A DNA stretch of 22,500 bases from Cryptomeria japonica (Eukaryota; Streptophyta; Pinopsida; Cupressales; Cupressaceae), in contig NW_026729346.1 in assembly GCF_030272615.1 (NCBI RefSeq), positions 42,501 through 65,000 of the forward strand, written 5' to 3'. Position numbers and translations under genes: made by a program. The notes under the pieces were generated by a model. The model saw nothing but the letters and a program-made list of their open reading frames with translations. It searched no databases and was not told where the DNA came from. Of this stretch, positions 9,219-17,349 are shown piece after piece (position 1 is the stretch's first letter; every line of letters starts with the position of its first letter).

Positions 9219-10430
9219 TCTCAATGTTTTCTTGCCTTTTCTGGAAATTGGTGAAGGCAGCGCATCAAAGGTGCGCACCTCGGTGTGCTCCGAGGTGCGA
9301 ACCCGAGAGCGCTCCGAGGTGCCCACGAAGTCGAAAGTCGGGTTAATTGCATTGTTTTCCCCGGGTGCGCTCCGAGGTGCGCAACATCGGCGCGCACCAA
9401 GGAGGGCTCCGAAGTGTGCTCCAAGGTGCGCACGATGGCGTGCACCTCTGGTGCGCACGATTCGGAGCTCGGTTTGACCGGGGTGCGCACACCTTGGCTG
9501 GGTTGCGCACCTTTTGTGCGCTCCAAGGTGCGCACGAAGTCGGAGCTCGGTTTGCCCCGGGTGCGCACCTTCGCCAGGGTGCGCACCTTGATGCGCACGC
9601 CTTGGCTGGGCTGCGCACCTTGGTGGGCGCCATGGTGCGCACCTTTCGTGCGCTCCAAGGTGCGCACGAAGTCGGAGCTCGGTTTGCCCCGGGTGCGCAC
9701 CTTGGTGGGCGCCATGGTGCACTCCGAGGTGCCCAAGATTGGTGCGCACCAAGGAGCGCTCCGAAGTGCGCTCCAAGGTGCGCGCGAAGTCGAAAGTTGG
9801 GTTAATTGTCCGGTTTGCCTCGGGTGCGCACCTTGCGTGCACCTTCGCCAGGGTGGGCGCCTTGGTGCGCACACCTTGGCTGGGCTGCGCACACCTTGGC
9901 ACCCGCGTTTCCTTCATTTTAAATTTTTTTTTTTTACAATCTCTCAAGTGGGAAATTCTATAATCTCAACTTTTTTTGCCTTTTCAGGAAACTTTTGAAT
10001 GGAGCGCATCATTGGTGCGCTCCGAAGTGTGCTCCAAAGCTCTCTCCAGCTGCGTGCACCTGCCCCGGCCGCGCACCCGGCCCCGCCCAGCTTCGCTCAC
10101 CTGTCCCGGGCGTCTGGTGCGGAACCTTAGAGTAAGAAACATCACCGTGCACCTTGGCCAACGTGCGCGACTCGACCGAGCGCGCACTGGCCGAGGTGCA
10201 CACCGATTTCACCTGGGTGCGCGCGCAGCACCTCGGGCGCACCGGGGTGCGCGCACAACGCCCGGGTTGCACCGTGGCCTGTGTGCTCGGGGCGCCTCGG
10301 GTGCGCGCTCGGTGTCGCCCCCGCGCGCGCGGTAGTGCGGGCAGCGCACCCCGGCCCGGCCCGGCCCCGACGAGAACGCAAACGGGCAAAAGGTTTATTC
10401 AAATAGCATTGCGACGCCCGTCGAAAAACT

Positions 10431-10436
10431 AAAAAA
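10431..10436 (-). terminator. Pol III T-run terminator of 5S copy 2
   Basis: The same A6 tract (T6 on the transcribed-sense minus strand) directly follows the 5S 3' end, as in copy 1. Confidence 0.85.
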
Positions 10437-10554
10437 GGGTGCAACACCGGGACTTCCCGGGAGGTCACCCATCCCAGTACTACTCCGGCCCAAGCGCGCT
10501 TAACTGCGGAGTTCTGATGGGATCCGGTGCACTAATGCTGGTATGATCGCACCC
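10437..10554 (-). rRNA. 5S ribosomal RNA gene, copy 2
   Basis: Second plant-type 5S rRNA gene, identical to copy 1 base for base, including ends, box A and box C. It sits 7936 bp to the right of copy 1 at the same place in a duplicated 3.9-kb segment, so it arose by duplication of the segment and not by separate insertion. It is about 2.7 kb from the first Pol I promoter cassette and opposes it in direction. Flank differences from copy 1 are minimal: one substitution 16 bases beyond the 3' end and one base fewer in a C/CG run further left. Confidence 0.97.
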
Positions 10555-10582
10555 GTTATGAGCTTGTCGCAGTGTGTACTTA
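10555..10582 (-). promoter_or_regulatory. 5S upstream region of copy 2
   Basis: TAAGTA at -28 to -23 (10577-10582) and C at -1 are conserved exactly as upstream of copy 1, and the GC dinucleotide is likewise absent at -12. Confidence 0.55.
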
Positions 10583-10945
10583 GCAAACCGCGACCCACGT
10601 GCGAATCCACCCCGGCCACCCACCCCCGTCGAGGTGCACACCCTCCCTCGCGAAGTGCGCCCCGTTCGCCAAGTGTGAGCCCTGCCCGGGTGCGCGCACC
10701 TTGCTAGGGCGTCGGGTGTGCACCCGGCCCGGCCTACGTGCGTGCACCTGGAGGGGGCGTCGTGTGCGTGCAGTGTCCCGTCTGCAACGCGGTGCCCACA
10801 CACCACCTCGGGCGCAACGACCTGCGCTCACATGTGGGCCGAGTGCACCTTGGTGCATGTTCGGGGCGCCTCGGGTGCACGCTCGATCTTGCCCCGGTGC
10901 ACCAAGGCGCTCGGTTTGCCCCGGGTGCGCACTTGGTGCAAGGTG

Positions 10946-11284
10946 GGCACCCAAAATAGGGATCAAGCACCAAAACACAAGTTTCGGGATGCAAAATGGG
11001 ACCCAAGGACCACAAATGCGTTCCAAGACCCATGATGGGTCCACGAGAACAAAAATGTGTTCCGAGACTTAATAAACAAATATTGGGTTTTAGGAGAAGA
11101 AACATGCTCTGATGCCCAAAACGAGAATCGACCCCGAAAAGGCCACAGGCCAAAAGTGGGATGCGAGACAAAAAAAAATGGGACCCGAGGACCAAAATTG
11201 GGTTCCCAGGTCGAAGACAGGGCAACCGGACAAGAAACGACCTCTAAGGCTCGAAATGAGTCCCGACGACTAAAACTTGACAAG
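10946..11284. repeat. A-rich degenerate repeat stretch (right copy)
   Basis: Counterpart of 3010-3348 within the duplicated segment; it looks the same throughout by eye. Contains the same imperfect GGGACCC..GGACCA repeats and no gene. Confidence 0.5.
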
Positions 11285-12995
11285 AAGCACCCATCAGGCA
11301 CCCAACTCGACACCCATGGGATGCCGACCCACCCGGGCTTCCACCTAGCACACCTTGGCACCCACCCACCCTCGCACCCAACCTCGCACCCAACTTAGCA
11401 CCTTTGAACCCACATTGGCACTCACCCTGACCCTGGCACCTTGGAACCCACATTGGCACTCACCTTGACCCTGGCACCCACCTTTGCACTCACCTTGGGA
11501 CCCACCCTGGCTCCCACCTCGGCACCCACCCAGACACCCACCTTGGTTCCTTGGCACCCACCTTGGATCCTTGGCACCCACCCCGACACCCACCTTGGCA
11601 CGCAACTTGGCTACTTGCCACCCACCTTGGCTCCTTGACGCCCACCCCGACAACCACCCCGTGACCTACCCTGGCTAGGGTTGGTGCACACCCACCCTGG
11701 TGCCCACCTTGGCACCCACCCTATGACCCACCTTGGCACGCACCTTAGTACCCACCCCGTTACCCACCCTAGGACCCACCCCGTGACCCACCTTGGCCAG
11801 GGTGGGTGCACCCACCCTGGTGCCCACCTTGGCACCCACCCATCCTAGCACCCAGCCTGTGACCGGGCTTGGAACCCAACCTTGCACCCGCACCCGTCTT
11901 GGCCAGTGTGGGTGCGCACCCATCCTGGCACCCACGTTGTGACACACCCTTTAACCCACGCACCCTAGCACCCACGTTGGCACCCACCTTGGAACCCAAC
12001 CTAGCAACTTGGCACCCACCCCGTGACCCACCTTGGCATCCACCATAGCAGTCGCCGACTTGGCACCCACCTCGGCACCCACCTTGACACTTGTGGACCC
12101 ACCTTGCCACTCACCCTAGCATCGACCCATCCTAGCACCCACCCTGGCACCTTTGCACCCTAGCACTCACCCATCCTAGCACCTAACCTGTGACCCACCT
12201 TGACACTCACCCTCGCACCCACCTTGGAACCCAACCTAGCACCCACCCACCCTGACACCAACCCTAGCACCTACCCACCCTTGCACCCACCCTGTGACCC
12301 ATCTTGGCACCCACCCATCCTACCACTCAACCTATCACCCACCTTCTCACCCACCTTGGCATCCACCTTAGCACCCACCCACACTGGCACCTTGGCACCC
12401 ACCTCGGGCAAGGTGGGTGCACACCCACCCTGGCACCCAATTTAGAACCCACCGAGCATGTTACCCACCTTGGCACCCACATTGCAGCCCACCCTAGTAC
12501 CCACCCTATGACCCACATTGGCATCCACACCCTAGCACCCAGGCACCTCGACACCCGCCTTGACACCCACCCTAGCACTGAACCTGTGACCCACCTTGGA
12601 ACTCACCCTAGAACCCACCCACCCTGTGAACCACCTTGGCATCCACCTTAGCACCCACCCACCTTGGCACCCACTCTAGCACTCACCCATCCTAACACCC
12701 AACTTGTTACCCACCTTGGCACCCGCCCTCGCGTCCACCTTGAAACCCACCCTAGCACCCACCCACGCAGGAGCCCACCTTGGCACCCAACCTAACACCC
12801 ACGCATCCTGGCACCCAACTTGTGACCCACCTTGGAACCCACCCTAGTACCCACCTTTGAACCCACTATATCACCAACCCACCTTGGCACCCACCCTATG
12901 ACCCTCTTTGGAATCCACCCTAGCACGCACCCACCCTGGCACCCACCATGGAGCGCACCCTAGCACCCACCCACCTCGGCACGCACCTCAACACC
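11285..12995. repeat. CACCC satellite (right, long copy)
   Basis: About 1.7 kb of the same degenerate satellite (CACCCACCTTGG, CACCCACCCTAG, CACCCTGTGACCCACC). The first 525 bp duplicate 3349-3873; the rest occurs only here. Units vary too much for a single period. It ends near 12995, where GGTGTGCGCACTGCGCCAACCT introduces the promoter region. Confidence 0.9.
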
Positions 12996-13246
12996 CACCT
13001 TGGTGTGCGCACTGCGCCAACCTCTCAAAGACCCTATGTGGTGCGCTCCAAAGTGTACACCTTTGGTGCGCTCCAAGGTGCGCACCTTTGGTGCACACCG
13101 AGGTGCACACCAAAGTGTGCACCGAGGTGAGCACCAAAGTGCACTCCAGGGTGCACACCAAGGCGTGCACCTTTGGTGCGGTCAATGCAAACGAATTCGG
13201 AAGTTGGGGTCGATGTCCTAATCGCTGCTGCAGACTACACGTATGA
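12996..13246. repeat. Transition from satellite to promoter cassettes
   Basis: Short direct repeats of GTGCGCACC, GTGCACACC and ACCTTTGGTGCG, followed by AAGTTGGGGTCGATGTCC, the conserved upstream block of the first Pol I cassette. CGCACTGCGCCAACCT, which normally lies downstream of a promoter cassette, is already present at about 13007, so this looks like the remains of an earlier cassette whose core was lost. Confidence 0.55.
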
Positions 13247-13276
13247 GAATCGGACAAATAGCTTTATATAGGGGAG
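13247..13276 (+). promoter_or_regulatory. Pol I promoter-like cassette 1
   Basis: Carries GAATCGGACAAATA and then TATATAGGGGAG, matching the plant Pol I initiation consensus (TATATA(R)GGGG), in which the first transcribed base lies at the end of TATATA. AAGTTGGGGTCGATGTCC lies 64 bp upstream of TATATA (13201-13218), a second block conserved among cassettes. This copy is unique in having one extra T before TATATA (GCTTTATATA). AGGGGAG (13270-13276) can pair with CTCCCCT (13298-13304). Transcription would run rightward. It is probably a spacer promoter; strength and use cannot be read from sequence. Confidence 0.8.
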
Positions 13277-13404
13277 GTGTTGCGTTTGATGGGTCGACTC
13301 CCCTGGTTGTGTGCACTGCACCAACTTCAAAGACCCTGTCTTGTTTAAGAAGTCAAAAGTTGGGGTGGATGTCCTAATCATTGCTGCAGTCTACGCATGT
13401 ATGA

Positions 13405-13433
13405 GAATCAGACAAATAGCTTATATAGGGGAG
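13405..13433 (+). promoter_or_regulatory. Pol I promoter-like cassette 2
   Basis: TATATA at 13422-13427, followed by GGGGAGGTG. The upstream block reads GAATCAGAC in place of GAATCGGAC. It lies 157 bp after cassette 1 and retains the AGGGGAG/CTCCCCT pair. Confidence 0.8.
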
Positions 13434-13624
13434 GTGTTGCATTCGGTGGGTTGACTCCCCTGGTTGTGCGCACTGCGCCAACCTCAAAGACCCCGCATAG
13501 CAGAAGAAGTCGGAAGTCGGATTTTGGTGAGCACCAAGGCGTGCACCTTTGGTGCGGTCAACGCAGACGAATTCAGAAGTTGGGGTGGATGTCCTAATCG
13601 TTGTTGCAGGCTACACATGTATGA

Positions 13625-13653
13625 GAATCAGACAAATAGCTTATATAGGGGAG
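13625..13653 (+). promoter_or_regulatory. Pol I promoter-like cassette 3
   Basis: TATATA at 13642-13647, GAATCAGAC variant. Spacing to cassette 2 is 220 bp because about 63 bp resembling the transition region (GTGCACCTTTGGTGCGGTCAA) is inserted. The hairpin arm reads CTCCCTT, leaving one G-U pair. Confidence 0.8.
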
Positions 13654-13781
13654 GTGTTGGGTTTGATGGGTCAACTCCCTTGGTTGTGCGCATTACGCCA
13701 ACCTCAAAGACCTTGTTTTCGTTAAGAAGTCAAAAGTTGGGGTCAATGTCCTAATGGCTCCTGCAGGCTACACATGTATGA

Positions 13782-13810
13782 GAATCGGACAAATAGCTTA
13801 TATAGGGGAG
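13782..13810 (+). promoter_or_regulatory. Pol I promoter-like cassette 4
   Basis: TATATA at 13799-13804, GAATCGGAC form, 157 bp after cassette 3, with an intact AGGGGAG/CTCCCCT pair. Confidence 0.8.
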
Positions 13811-13938
13811 GTGTTGGGTTTGATGGGTCGACTCCCCTGGTTGTGCGCATTACGTCAACCTCAAAGACCTTGTTTTCGTTAAGAAGTCAAAAGTTGGGGT
13901 CGATGTCCTAATTGCTCCTGTAGACTACACATGTATGA

Positions 13939-13967
13939 GAATCAGACAAATAGCTTATATAGGGGAG
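13939..13967 (+). promoter_or_regulatory. Pol I promoter-like cassette 5
   Basis: TATATA at 13956-13961, GAATCAGAC form, 157 bp after cassette 4; the hairpin pair is intact. Confidence 0.8.
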
Positions 13968-14095
13968 GTGTTGGGTTTGATGGGTTGACTCCCCTAGTTG
14001 TTCGCATTACACCAACCTCAAAGACCTTGTTTTCGTTTAGAAGCCGAAAGTTGGGGTCGATGTCCTAATTGCTCCTGCAGGCTACGCATGTATGA

Positions 14096-14124
14096 GAATC
14101 AGACAAATAGCTTATATAGGGGAG
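14096..14124 (+). promoter_or_regulatory. Pol I promoter-like cassette 6
   Basis: TATATA at 14113-14118, GAATCAGAC form, 157 bp after cassette 5; last of the first group. The 52-bp satellite follows and separates it by 845 bp from cassette 7. Confidence 0.8.
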
Positions 14125-14249
14125 GTGTTGGGTTTGATGGGTCGACTCCCCTGGTTGTGCGCATTGCGCCAACCTCAAAGACCCTGCATTGCGGATGAAG
14201 TCGAAAGTCAGAGTTTGGTGTGCTACAAGGTGTGGTCGAAGGTGCTCAC

Positions 14250-14850
14250 CTAGGTGTGCACCTTTGGAGCACAGGAAAAGTGCCCTCCAAAAGTGCGCAC
14301 CTTTGGAGTGCACAAAAGTGCCCTCCAAAAGTGCGCACCTTTGGAGCGCAGAAAAGTGCCCTCCAAAAAGTGCCCTCCAAAAGTGCGCACCTTTGGAGCG
14401 CAGAAAAGTGCCCTCCAAAAAGTGCCCTCCAAAAGTGCGCACCTTTGGAGCGCAGAAAAGTGCCCTCCAAAAAGTGCCCTCCAAAAGTGCGCACCTTTGG
14501 AGCGCAGAAAAGTGCCCTCCAAAAAGTGCCCTCCAAAAGTGCGCACCTTTGGAGCGCAGAAAAGTGCCCTCCAAAAAGTGCCCTCCAAAAGTGCGCACCT
14601 TTGGAGCGCAGAAAAGTGCCCTCCAAAAAGTGCCCTCCAAAAGTGCGCACCTTTGGAGCGCAGAAAAGTGCCCTCCAAAAAGTGCCCTCCAAAAGTGCGC
14701 ACCTTTGGAGCGCAGAAAAGTGCCCTCCAAAAAGTGCCCTCCAAAAGTGCGCACCTTTGGAGCGCAGAAAAGTGCCCTCCAAAAAGTGCCCTCCAAAAGT
14801 GCGCACCTTTGGAGCGCAGAAAAGTGCCCTCCAAAAGTGCGCACTTTTGG
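14250..14850 (+). repeat. 52-bp tandem satellite
   Basis: GGAGCGCA recurs with its last base at 14350, 14402, 14454, 14506, 14558, 14610, 14662, 14714, 14766 and 14818, exactly 52 bp each time. Each unit has GTGCGCACCTTTGGAGCGCA, then AAAAGTGCCCTCC and AAAAAGTGCCCTCC, a duplicated half. The full units look identical; only the edge units differ. Because 52 is not a multiple of 3, the open frames here repeat only every 156 bp and are open on both strands, which marks them as artefacts. There are no unique spacers, so this is not a CRISPR array. Confidence 0.95.
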
Positions 14851-14940
14851 TGCGCACCAAGGCGCTGGTTCGGTCGTTGCAGGCGAGTTCGGAAGTTGGG
14901 GTCGATGTCCTGAGCGGAGGTGCAAACTACACAGGTGTCG

Positions 14941-14969
14941 GAATCGGACAAATAGCTTATATAGGGGAG
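14941..14969 (+). promoter_or_regulatory. Pol I promoter-like cassette 7
   Basis: TATATA at 14958-14963, GAATCGGAC form; first of four cassettes spaced exactly 311 bp. Downstream text changes from GTGTTGGG to GTGTATGCTTCG. GGGGAG pairs with CTCCCC. AAGTTGGGGTCGATGTCC at 14893-14910 is 65 bp upstream of TATATA. Confidence 0.8.
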
Positions 14970-15251
14970 GTGTATGCTTCGATGGGTCGACTCCCCAGGT
15001 TGAGCGCACCGCGCCAACCTCAAAGACCCTACGGTATGGATGAAGTCGGAAGTTGGGTCCGATGACCGATTCGATTAGTAGGTATGCTCATGAGGTCGGA
15101 ATTTGGGTCCGATGACCTGCCATGTGCAGGAAGGCGAATGTTGACACTGTGCGTTGCAAGGTGCACACCAAGGCGCTGGTGCGGTCTTTTTAGTCGAGTT
15201 CGGAAGTTGGGGTCGATGTCCTGATCGGAGGTGCAAGCTACACAGGTGTGG

Positions 15252-15280
15252 GAATCGGACAAATAGCTTATATAGGGGAG
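15252..15280 (+). promoter_or_regulatory. Pol I promoter-like cassette 8
   Basis: TATATA at 15269-15274, 311 bp after cassette 7, with the same core and upstream block; GGGGAG/CTCCCC pair intact. Confidence 0.8.
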
Positions 15281-15562
15281 GTGTATGCTTCGTTGGGTCG
15301 ACTCCCCGGGTTGAGCGCACCGCGCCAACCTCAAAGACCCTACGGTATGGATGAAGTCGGAAGTTGGGTCCGATGACCGATTCGATATGTAGGCATACTC
15401 GCGAGGTCGGAATTTGGGTCCGATGACCTGCCACGTGCAGGAAGGCGAATGTTGGCACTGTGCGTTGCAAGGTGCGCACCAAGGCGCTGGTTCGGTCGTT
15501 GGAGGCGAGTTCGGAAGTTGGGGTCGATGTCTTGATCGGAGGTGCAAACTACACAGGTGTGG

Positions 15563-15591
15563 GAATCGGACAAATAGCTTATATAGGGGAG
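15563..15591 (+). promoter_or_regulatory. Pol I promoter-like cassette 9
   Basis: TATATA at 15580-15585, 311 bp after cassette 8, nearly identical to it; GGGGAG/CTCCCC pair intact. Confidence 0.8.
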
Positions 15592-15873
15592 GTGTATGCT
15601 TCGTTGGGTCGACTCCCCGGGTTGAGCGCACCGCGCCAACCTCAAAGACCCTACGGTATGGATGAAGTCGGAAGTTGGGTCCGATGACCGATTCGATATG
15701 TAGGCATACTCGCGAGGTCGGAATTTGGGTCCGATGACCTGCCATGTGCAGGAAGGCGAATGTTGGGACTGTGCGTCGCAAGGTGCGCACCAAGGCGCTG
15801 GTGCCGTCGTTGCAGTCGAGTTCGGAAGTTGGGGTCGATGTCCTGGTCAGAGGTGCAAACTACACAGGTGTGG

Positions 15874-15902
15874 GAATCGGACAAATAGCTTATATAGGGG
15901 AG
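15874..15902 (+). promoter_or_regulatory. Pol I promoter-like cassette 10
   Basis: TATATA at 15891-15896, 311 bp after cassette 9. The second hairpin arm is CTCCCT, so one pair becomes G-U. Confidence 0.8.
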
Positions 15903-16015
15903 GTGTATGCTTCGATGGGTCGACTCCCTGGGTTGAGCGCACCGCGCCAACCTCAAAGACCCTACAGTATGGATGAAGTCGGAAGTTGGGTCCGATGACC
16001 GATTCGATACGTAGG

Positions 16016-16330
16016 CATATTGGCGAGGTCTGAATTTGTGTCCGATGACCTGCCATGCGCAGGAAGGCGGAATTTGGGTCCGATGACCGAGTTGATGGCG
16101 TGCCATGCGCAGAAAGGCGGAATTTGGGTCCGATGACCGAGTTGATGTTGATGGCCCGCCATGCACAGGAAGGCGGAATTTGGGTCCGATGACCGATTTG
16201 AAGGCGTGCCATACGCAAAAAGGCGGAGTTTGGGTCCGATGACCGAGTTGATATTGATGGCCCGCCATGCGCAGGAAGGCGGAATTTGGGTCCGATGACC
16301 TGACATACGCATGGAGTCCGACTCGGGGGC
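16016..16330 (+). repeat. Alternating 50/56-bp repeat (106-bp dimer)
   Basis: The landmark GGCGG before (A/T)TTGGGTCCGATGACC occurs at 16066, 16116, 16172 and 16222, and again as GGCGG at 16278: spacings 50, 56, 50, 56. The 56-bp steps contain GTTGATNTTGATGGCCCGCC, the 50-bp steps a shorter form with GCGTGCCAT. The core GGGTCCGATGACC is also part of the 311-bp unit, from which this array apparently expanded. Confidence 0.85.
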
Positions 16331-16418
16331 CGATGTTCGATTCGATGACTTGCATTGTGGGTAAAGTCGGAAGTTGTGGTCTTTGACCCGATTCGATGAC
16401 CAGACTTCGGCTGCTTGA

Positions 16419-16447
16419 GAATCGGACAAATAACTTATATAGGGGAG
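16419..16447 (+). promoter_or_regulatory. Pol I promoter-like cassette 11
   Basis: TATATA at 16436-16441, preceded by GAATCGGACAAATAAC (AAC replaces AGC, the mark of the last three cassettes). Downstream sequence is entirely different from cassettes 1-10, yet GGGGAGG (16442-16448) still faces CCTCCCC (16465-16471). First candidate for the 5'ETS-leading promoters. Confidence 0.8.
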
Positions 16448-16859
16448 GTAGTGTTCTCGAGCATCCTCCCCCCGTGCCCGTTTATGTCGATTGATGCTGG
16501 TGCTCGACTGGTTGGAGCGCTCGGATGCAAAAATCTTGCACCAGGATTTATCGATTGTGATGGACACGGCAAGTCTCCTGATTGCTATGCAGGAGCTCAT
16601 CGTGAATCTCTATGCGGCCTTGGTATGGACTCGACCTGCGGAATGGTTCGGCAATGGTAGTCGCTCCAACACGTCCTTGCAATGGCCACAGAGGTGATTC
16701 GACTAGAGCTCCAGTCTAGCTTTTGGGTTGCTTGGCGGACTGGTATAGCCGCGATCGAGTTCCGGCCATGAACGTTTTAGATAGCTCTTGGGCTTTCTGG
16801 GACGGAAGTCGGAAGTTTGGGCTGTTGTCCGATTTGATGACCATTCTTCGGATGTGTGA

Positions 16860-16888
16860 GAATCGGACAAATAACTTATATAGGGGAC
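16860..16888 (+). promoter_or_regulatory. Pol I promoter-like cassette 12
   Basis: TATATA at 16877-16882, 441 bp after cassette 11. The start region reads GGGGACTG in place of GGGGAGG, and the facing arm is CAGCCCC, so pairing is kept by a matching change with one bulged A. Confidence 0.8.
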
Positions 16889-17349
16889 TGTGTTGTCTCA
16901 CGCAGCCCCCTCCGTGCCCCTCTATCTCGACCGATGTTGGTGCTTGAAAGGGTTGGGATCGCTCGGATTTATAAACGTGCACCACCATTTGTCGAGTGTG
17001 AGGGACGCGGCAGGTCTCCTAAATGCTATGCGGGCGCTCTCTGAGAATCTCTATCCGGCCTCGACACAGACTAGTCTTGCTGAATGGTTTGGCACTGGTA
17101 GTCGATCCAACACGTCGTTGTTGTGGCCGCCTAGGCGATTCGATTCGAGCCCCCGTCTAGCTTTTGGGTTGCTTGGCGGATTTTGCCCTATCCGCAAGTG
17201 AGCTCGGTCCCTAAACGTTCGAGAAACCCGATTGCTATGCGCCGACTCTCTTTCTTGCGAGCCTCCATCTAGCTTTTGGGTCTCTACGGAACGGAAGTCG
17301 GAATCTGGGACCGTTGTTTGATTCGACGAGGCAGACTACGGTTGTGCGA

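Larger units (their letters stand above)
286..10020 (+). repeat. AT-rich dispersed element, 14 copies (family entry)
   Basis: A roughly 90-bp element recurs through the GC-rich block: a T-rich lead, TCACTATCTTTCAAAACGG, AAATTTTAAAATCTC, a run of about 8-11 T, then GCCTTTTCTGGAAATTAGTG and AAGGCAGCGCATCAAAGG ending in TGCGC. Full copies: 286-373, 3944-4037, 4465-4551, 4820-4907, 5289-5376, 5784-5871, 6551-6637, 7184-7271, 7654-7741 and 8149-8236. Half copies without the left part: 1281-1339 and 9218-9276. Diverged copies: 1971-2083 and 9908-10020. Most full copies are preceded by GGGCGGGCTCAAGATGGCAC. All lie in the same orientation and separate the GC-rich modules. No transposon ends or coding sequence are visible; the role is unknown. 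Confidence 0.88.
7864..11809. repeat. Right copy of the 5S-bearing duplicated segment
   Basis: Near-identical to 1-3873 (offset 7863 at the left end, 7936 from the 5S gene onward). If the duplication is a simple tandem, unit 2 is 3874-11809 (7936 bp) and unit 1 ends at 3873. The right boundary lies in the CACCC satellite at the motif CCAGGGTGGGTGC. The near-identity implies a recent duplication or continuing homogenisation; an assembly expansion cannot be excluded from sequence alone. Confidence 0.93.
13247..14215 (+). repeat. 157-bp spacer-promoter repeat array
   Basis: Six cassettes whose TATATA start positions are 13265, 13422, 13642, 13799, 13956 and 14113 (spacings 157, 220, 157, 157, 157). 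Each unit runs: promoter core, GATGGGTCGACTCCCC, TTGTGCGCATTACGCCAACC, TCAAAGACC, AAGTTGGGGTCGATGTCC, then a CTGCAG-containing stretch leading to the next core. The last unit is followed by AAGTCGAAAGTCAG and the 52-bp satellite. Confidence 0.92.
14850..16015 (+). repeat. 311-bp spacer-promoter repeat array
   Basis: AGGCGCTGGT occurs at 14860, 15171, 15482 and 15793 and TATATA at 14958, 15269, 15580 and 15891, both exactly 311 bp apart. Each unit contains GTGC(G/A)CACCAAGGCGCTGG, GAAGTTGGGGTCGATGTCC, the Pol I core, CGCGCCAACCTCAAAGACCC, GTCGGAAGTTGGGTCCGATG and GAATTTGGGTCCGATGACCT. At nearly twice 157 bp it may derive from a pair of older units, one without its promoter. Confidence 0.93.

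Noticed and set aside
13291-13304. GGGTCGACTCCCC as an animal-type Sal-box Pol I terminator
   Set aside because: Lies about 20 bp after each inferred start, where a terminator makes little sense, and the Sal box is a vertebrate element. The hairpin reading explains it better.
14250-14850. Possible CRISPR array
   Set aside because: Direct repeats without unique spacers in a eukaryotic rDNA spacer.
14189-15065. Open frames of 200-310 codons across the 52-bp satellite
   Set aside because: 52 bp is not a multiple of three, so the same repeat is read in all three frames; both strands are open. Repeat artefact.
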